NCBI GenBank assembly: GCA_013330385.1
Contig: DUIL01000068.1
Span: forward strand, 1 to 8,291
Length of the DNA: 8,291 nt
From: Candidatus Thalassarchaeaceae archaeon
GTDB lineage: Archaea; Thermoplasmatota; Poseidoniia; Poseidoniales; Thalassarchaeaceae
Reading direction: 5' to 3'
Numbering within the stretch: the first letter of the stretch is position 1; each line of letters starts with the position of its first letter. This document shows, in pieces, positions 1 through 4,188 of this stretch. The translations under genes and the position numbers were made by a program. The notes beneath the pieces were generated by a model. The model saw only the letters and a list, made by a program, of their open reading frames with translations. It was not told where the DNA came from and searched no databases.

Positions 1-67
1 TAGAATGAACCAACAATTTGACTGTGCAAAACCATTGGTATTTGAACTAATGTTTAGATTGTTAATC

Positions 68-1153
68 CTAAATTTTACTTTGGAGAGTCATATCGTATGC
101 CTCTGCGAGGGATTTTCCTTGAGAAGCAGGGCTAAGAAGTCGGTTTACATGTTCCATTAACTCCTCATCAGGATGTCTAGGAACTCCTCCCGCTCTTCTC
201 CATTCAGTGTGAACCTTCTCAATAGCCTCAGTCCATGCTCTGATATCTGTAGATGAAAGTAGGCAATGTTCGGGAATTATCTCATTGTGAGCTGGTAAAT
301 CTGATGCCAAAACAGGGCAACCAGCAGCCATCGCCTCTACTGGAGGGTATCCAAACCCTTCGCCTGCACTTGGAAAAAGAAGTAGTTCAGCGTGTTGGAA
401 GGCCGCTACCAATTGCTCTTCGTTCAACTTCACTTCACTTCCTATGTTTATGAGATTAATATCCTGAGCTACTTCTTCGGGTAAATTATCCAAAATCTCT
501 CTGACAAAAGATAATCTCTTCCGAGGCTCATCACTACCCACTGTAATTATCAAGCACTTTGACTCATCATCATGTTCCATTAGTAACTCACGAGGTTGGG
601 GATTAGTTTCAGGGCTCCAATAATCCACCTCTACTTGATGTCGAACAAGAGCGACTGCTTTGTTGGGAAATTCTTTGACAACATCTTGCAAAGTCATCTC
701 GGATATGCAGATTATCAAATCAGCACGAGATAGACCGGCTCTAAGTTTAGAAATATCTCTTCCTCGAATTATTCCAGGATTAGGTTCTCCGACTGGAATT
801 GGAACATCGCCCCCTTCGATTAATCTTGGACTAATATTGAATAAATCATGAACGGTGACCACTACTGGGATTTCACTATTCTTTGGAACTAAATGGGCTT
901 GTTCTTGATCGGTGATGTGTAGAATATCCGCCTGAGTATTCATTAATTCCTCAGAAACAAATCTCGGATGTTTGAACCAACGCCTGTGTAAACGGAATAT
1001 TGCTCCATGAATTATATCGTGCTGAATTGTTTTGATTCTTGTCCAATTTGGAACTAATGCTCTTTGTAGATTTGATTCAATTGCTTGATGGGCACGCCCT
1101 AGCCCAGTATTGGATGGAAGGGCGGCCCCTCTGGCTAGTATCACCCGTCTCAT
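68..1153 (-). CDS. GT4-type (GT-B fold) glycosyltransferase, 361 aa
   Basis: Probable cytoplasmic retaining glycosyltransferase moving a sugar from a nucleotide-sugar donor to a glycan or lipid-linked acceptor; donor and acceptor cannot be read from sequence. The N-terminal acceptor domain holds a Gly-rich stretch (NTGLG, residues 15-19) and a VTVHDLF strand (99-105). The C-terminal donor domain starts at about residue 200 with VGSDEPRKR (205-213), the usual phosphate-contacting Arg/Lys segment. It contains the family's EX7E motif, E265 and E273, in GEGFGYPPVEAMAAG, followed by CPVLASDLPAHNEI. No membrane helix or signal peptide is seen, and 361 aa is normal for the family. The start is the ATG at 1151-1153, which begins directly at the first Rossmann strand (RRVILARG). 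No Shine-Dalgarno precedes it, so the message may be leaderless. It is divergent from another GT4 enzyme 54 bp away, suggesting a shared surface-glycan or protein-glycosylation role. The family call is secure; the pathway is inferred. Confidence 0.9.
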   Translation of the reverse strand: MRRVILARGAALPSNTGLGRAHQAIESNLQRALVPNWTRIKTIQHDIIHGAIFRLHRRWFKHPRFVSEELMNTQADILHITDQEQAHLVPKNSEIPVVVTVHDLFNISPRLIEGGDVPIPVGEPNPGIIRGRDISKLRAGLSRADLIICISEMTLQDVVKEFPNKAVALVRHQVEVDYWSPETNPQPRELLMEHDDESKCLIITVGSDEPRKRLSFVREILDNLPEEVAQDINLINIGSEVKLNEEQLVAAFQHAELLLFPSAGEGFGYPPVEAMAAGCPVLASDLPAHNEIIPEHCLLSSTDIRAWTEAIEKVHTEWRRAGGVPRHPDEELMEHVNRLLSPASQGKSLAEAYDMTLQSKI

Positions 1154-1177
1154 AACGAACTCAGCAAGGCGTATTGG

Positions 1178-1185
1178 ACTTAAAC
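1178..1185. promoter_or_regulatory. Candidate shared TATA-like element between divergent glycosyltransferase genes
   Basis: The 54-bp gap holds one short AT-rich element, ACTTAAAC on the plus strand and GTTTAAGT on the minus strand. It is centred about 26 bp before the rightward ATG (1208) and about 29 bp before the leftward ATG (1153). Both distances fit an archaeal TATA box serving leaderless or near-leaderless transcripts, and its TTAA core is symmetric, so one TBP site might serve both directions. No clear purine-rich BRE was identified on either side. The call rests only on position and composition. Confidence 0.3.
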
Positions 1186-1207
1186 GAAGACGGGGGATGG
1201 GTCACCA

Positions 1208-2452
1208 ATGACTGGCAATGCCGAGTCTAGTGGTCGGAGGCGGCTGCTCGTCGCTAAGGGTACCTTCGAAGCCATGAGAGGTGCGGAGCGTGACCTAATT
1301 CGTAACTTACCTGCATTAGCACAAGAGTTCGATGTGACCGTGGCTACACTTCAACCAAGTAAGGAACTCAAAAATTGTATTCGTAAACATTCAATCCCCC
1401 TACTATACCCTGATATTATCTGGAAACCATCTACAGGTACAATCGCGAGGATATTGAATAGTGACTTGAAATCCTCTCTGAAATCATGGAAATCAATTTC
1501 GGGACTGAAGGAAGTTATTGACGAGGTCGATGCTGTACACCTTGTCAGTGGTGACGGATCATTTGGATTAATTCGTATCATTCCAAAAAAGAAAGCCTTC
1601 CATTTGCATATGCTTGAGCCACATAGAGGACTTTACGAAGATGTATTGCATCTAGATGTCAAAGGCGAGCCTAAGCGAAATATGGGTCTGACTAAGTTTG
1701 CACTTTCAAAGGCCAAAAGAGACGATTTGCGGGTCATCAATCACTTGATTAAGCGGCAGAAGAGTAGGATAAGTGGCAATTCAAGTTACAGTGCTAGTCG
1801 AATTGAAGATGTGTATGGGTGCGAAGCCGGCTTTATCCACCCAAGTATCGATTACTCAGAATACACTACTGAAGCAACCAAAGAAGAAAATGAGGTATGG
1901 ATTGAACTCGATGAACTTCCCGACCCTCCATGGATTACAACTATTGGTCATTCAGGATGGGTAAAGGGAACTTGGGAAACAATCTCTATGCTGACAGGTA
2001 GCGGATTAGGGCTTGTATTAGTTGGTGGAGGAGTTTTTGAAGAACTTGAAGAATTACAAGATTATGCTGATGCGCGTGGAGTCCGATTTTGGATAGCTCC
2101 TCGGCTCTCAAATCTACAATTGACTGGAATGATGCGCCGTTCTGTTGCAGTAGTTAGTATGGCACATGGCGAACCTTTCGGTCTAACTCCCATCGAAGCT
2201 TTTGCAGTAGGCACCCCTGCACTCTTTGTTGACGAAGGAGGGTTCCGTGATAGTATCGAAGATGGAGTAAATGGACGCTTGCTCCCAAGAGATGATCCTG
2301 CGGCTTGGCAAGAAGCTCTGAAAGAAGCAATGCAAGATAAAACGAGGAAAAAATGGACTAAGGCGGGGCGAGAGAAAATCGCCAGCCTAGACCTCTCACC
2401 AGAGAGACATGCAAAACGAGTTTCAAGAATAATCGAAGAATTACTCAGCTAG
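1208..2452 (+). CDS. GT4-type (GT-B fold) glycosyltransferase, 414 aa
   Basis: Second probable nucleotide-sugar-dependent glycosyltransferase, predicted cytoplasmic. The first Rossmann strand (RRLLVAKG, 11-18) is followed by RGAERDLIRNLPALA (24-38), matching the glycan-acceptor loop and helix of GT4 enzymes. A linker region (about 187-214, with NSSYSASRIEDVYG and IHPSID) matches the usual hinge pattern ending in 'P-x-x-x-D'. The donor domain has GHSGWVKGT (247-255, with the conserved Lys-Gly) and the EX7E pair E322/E330 in GEPFGLTPIEAFAVGTPA, then GGFRDSIEDGVNGRLLP. The start is the ATG at 1208; a G-rich stretch (1192-1200) lies just upstream but is not a good Shine-Dalgarno. The nine residues before the first strand are polar and dispensable-looking. 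It is divergent from the 361-aa GT4 gene and its stop overlaps the 3' end of the convergent membrane-protein gene by 12 bp. The sugar and acceptor are unknown. Confidence 0.9.
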   Translation: MTGNAESSGRRRLLVAKGTFEAMRGAERDLIRNLPALAQEFDVTVATLQPSKELKNCIRKHSIPLLYPDIIWKPSTGTIARILNSDLKSSLKSWKSISGLKEVIDEVDAVHLVSGDGSFGLIRIIPKKKAFHLHMLEPHRGLYEDVLHLDVKGEPKRNMGLTKFALSKAKRDDLRVINHLIKRQKSRISGNSSYSASRIEDVYGCEAGFIHPSIDYSEYTTEATKEENEVWIELDELPDPPWITTIGHSGWVKGTWETISMLTGSGLGLVLVGGGVFEELEELQDYADARGVRFWIAPRLSNLQLTGMMRRSVAVVSMAHGEPFGLTPIEAFAVGTPALFVDEGGFRDSIEDGVNGRLLPRDDPAAWQEALKEAMQDKTRKKWTKAGREKIASLDLSPERHAKRVSRIIEELLS

Positions 2453-3019
2453 TCGTTCTGCCTTCGGACCCATCTTTAGAGAAATTACCATAGAGGCAAT
2501 TCCTAGTATGAGCAAGGCTAATCCAAACCACTGTCCGACAACTATTGATTCGTTAAATTCAGGCCAAAATGGCAAAATATCCATTGTTGATTCACCAAGT
2601 GTCATCTTACCACCAATTGAACCTAAGACAGTAATCCCGGCAAGTATTCCAGCAGCACAAGTTGCCTGTAAGGCTCCTAGTTTTGAATCAGTCCAAACAC
2701 TTGAACCGAATCTCCAACGACCTATTATCATCGAAACTACGAACCCAAGTGTAAGTCCCGAAAATAGGAACTTGTTGTAGGTCATAGCATCGCCACCCGG
2801 ATTTGGAGATGCGGAGGTGCCAGAAAGTACAGCCAAAAGCAAACATGGAATTACAGCGATAGCTGAAACATACGCAACCTTGTCTAAATAATCGCGGTAT
2901 CGACTACCACCAACAAAGAATTTTGAGAGATATGCCAACATTCCGGATAAACTACAGAGAGTACCTATACCTGTTACTAAGCCAACAATTAGATGATGAA
3001 ATGTAATTGAAAACATCAT
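2441..3019 (-). CDS. Five-helix membrane protein of unknown function, last gene of the surface-protein operon
   Basis: I do not recognise the family. The 192-aa product has five predicted membrane helices at about residues 8-31, 46-66, 82-100, 115-135 and 158-181. Basic residues in the first and third interhelix loops (SRYRDYLDK and GRWRFGSS) and in the tail (KMGPKAERLAE) put the N terminus outside and the C terminus inside. The only histidines are the adjacent H8-H9 at the outer end of helix 1, where they could bind metal or an axial heme ligand; the diheme four-His pattern of cytochrome b561 is absent. The start ATG (3017-3019) overlaps the TGA of the 390-aa gene upstream, with AGGAGGTG six bases before it; a second ATG follows immediately. 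This coupling suggests equimolar synthesis with the two secreted proteins and perhaps a membrane anchor or partner role. A DUF2231-like relationship is possible but unproven. Confidence 0.8.
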   Translation of the reverse strand: MMFSITFHHLIVGLVTGIGTLCSLSGMLAYLSKFFVGGSRYRDYLDKVAYVSAIAVIPCLLLAVLSGTSASPNPGGDAMTYNKFLFSGLTLGFVVSMIIGRWRFGSSVWTDSKLGALQATCAAGILAGITVLGSIGGKMTLGESTMDILPFWPEFNESIVVGQWFGLALLILGIASMVISLKMGPKAERLAE

Positions 3020-4188
3020 TCAACACCTCCTGCATTAGGATCATCGACCCATTCTTCTTCAACGGGGTCCCAAAGTAAATCAGGATATTCTTCATACTTG
3101 ATGAGACGTTCTAGATACTCCTGATCTCCTGAATCCTCCTTCAATCCAGGTGGTGGTGGTGGAGGTGTTTCTGCGTCAATAGAAGGTTCCTGAACAGAAG
3201 CTGTTTCGGCTTCTGCTGCCTCGACTTCTGCTGTATGATCAAGTTCGTCACGACGAGGATTAGGCTGAAGCATTCCTTGCATAGCAATCATGAATGCAAT
3301 AATCATGAAAGCACTAGCAAAAGATTGGAGGCGAGCACCCCAGAGTGAACCTTCAAAGTCTGCTGCACGTGTTCCTATGGTTAACCAAGGCTGTTGAACA
3401 TCATAGTCACCATTCGAAGTTGTGACCTGATACATCAATCGTGCATCACCCATAGTAGCAGGCAGTTCCACTAACCATTGGTCATCACCATCTGTAACGA
3501 TTGAGGCTGAATGAGCATTAGATTCTCCCTCTAACATCCATAATACTTCGATTGATGTAGAGTTCTGGGTTTGTATCAGGAGAGGAGAAGTGTCGCCCAT
3601 TACTCTTGAAGCGGGGGCTGTCCAATCTGTAGCAAATCCAGGAAGGTTTTCAGGGATTGGTCCGACATCGATTTCATGAGGTTGAGATATTCCTAGATAT
3701 GCACGATCTAAATTATTTGGAGAGTCACCATGGTGAATCTCCACCATTAACTGTGTTGATTGTGGGCTATCTGGAGCTAGTAAAACCCAAGTTAGTGATA
3801 TTGTCCCATCACTTGGTACAACCGATTCAACATAATTTGACGAGCCACCATTTGAGTCTTGGATAATATGCCACCCATTTTCTTCAGGATGATCACCATT
3901 ACCATTAGTAGATGATAGAAGAAATACACCCATCAGTCGGGTGCTAGATAGTTCTGAAGTGCTTATTGAAACATCGAATTGATATGCTGTACCAGCAAAT
4001 GCTGTAGAATCAGCTACAGTAGTGATGGTAGCCGAAGATTGGGCGTTGAAACCAGGATCTCCGTGACATGACCCTCCACAAGTGAAGTCTCTGTCCGCAT
4101 CCCCTTCACCACCGGGATTAGCAAGAGTGGCTTGTGTTGCAATTAGCATGACTAAAAGAATCGTAAATGTAAATTTTTGATTCTTCAT
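3016..4188 (-). CDS. Membrane-anchored surface protein with atypical CX3CH motif, reelin/choice-of-anchor-V-like domain and WW-like cytoplasmic tail, 390 aa
   Basis: Exported protein with a signal peptide at residues 1-23 (hydrophobic core FTILLVMLIATQ, cleavage near TLA|NP). Just after it comes C37-GGS-C41-H42, resembling a c-type heme site but with three spacer residues; these are the only cysteines. A beta-rich domain follows (about 52-175), carrying a Gly/Asn-rich segment and IHHGD at 151-155, then DWTAPASR (188-195), a motif also found in the 905-aa neighbour. A second beta-rich stretch occupies about 200-272. One membrane helix (about 287-307) leads into an 80-residue cytoplasmic tail that is Glu/Ala-rich, with six prolines (342-347) and a final W373-DP-x5-W380-x-DDP motif. 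The start ATG overlaps the previous gene's TGA and has AAGGAGGG seven bases upstream. Architecture is confident; the domain family is inferred from motif order resembling bacterial choice-of-anchor V proteins. Heme binding, metal binding or a simple disulfide are all possible. Confidence 0.85.
   Translation of the reverse strand: MKNQKFTFTILLVMLIATQATLANPGGEGDADRDFTCGGSCHGDPGFNAQSSATITTVADSTAFAGTAYQFDVSISTSELSSTRLMGVFLLSSTNGNGDHPEENGWHIIQDSNGGSSNYVESVVPSDGTISLTWVLLAPDSPQSTQLMVEIHHGDSPNNLDRAYLGISQPHEIDVGPIPENLPGFATDWTAPASRVMGDTSPLLIQTQNSTSIEVLWMLEGESNAHSASIVTDGDDQWLVELPATMGDARLMYQVTTSNGDYDVQQPWLTIGTRAADFEGSLWGARLQSFASAFMIIAFMIAMQGMLQPNPRRDELDHTAEVEAAEAETASVQEPSIDAETPPPPPPGLKEDSGDQEYLERLIKYEEYPDLLWDPVEEEWVDDPNAGGVE
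3024..3031 (-). promoter_or_regulatory. Shine-Dalgarno of the five-helix membrane protein gene, embedded in the preceding gene
   Basis: On the minus strand AGGAGGTG lies within the Ala-Gly-Gly-Val codons that end the 390-aa gene. It sits six bases before the ATG at 3017-3019, counted from the end of GGAGG. The start codon overlaps the preceding TGA as ATGA, so the site fixes the start and implies translational coupling. Confidence 0.8.
3148..3167. repeat. Short GGT/ACC low-complexity tract encoding a proline run
   Basis: A trinucleotide-like run (GGTGGTGGTGGTGGAGGTG on the plus strand) encodes six consecutive prolines at residues 342-347 of the 390-aa surface protein, in its cytoplasmic tail. 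Such runs act as stiff spacers or ligands for aromatic-rich modules, and may vary in length between strains through slippage. Confidence 0.6.

Noticed and set aside
1..67. Terminator or small RNA downstream of the 361-aa glycosyltransferase gene
   Set aside because: The stretch is AT-rich but shows no stable hairpin and no convincing T-tract in the direction of transcription.
2..157. Open plus-strand reading frame opposite the 3' end of the 361-aa glycosyltransferase gene, entering from the window edge
   Set aside because: The translation has no recognisable motif, mostly lies antisense to the glycosyltransferase and ends at a stop inside it. It looks like chance openness.
2441..3019. Cytochrome b561-type diheme membrane protein
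   Set aside because: Only two histidines (H8-H9) occur, adjacent and on one helix. The b561 fold needs two pairs of His on different helices to hold two hemes.
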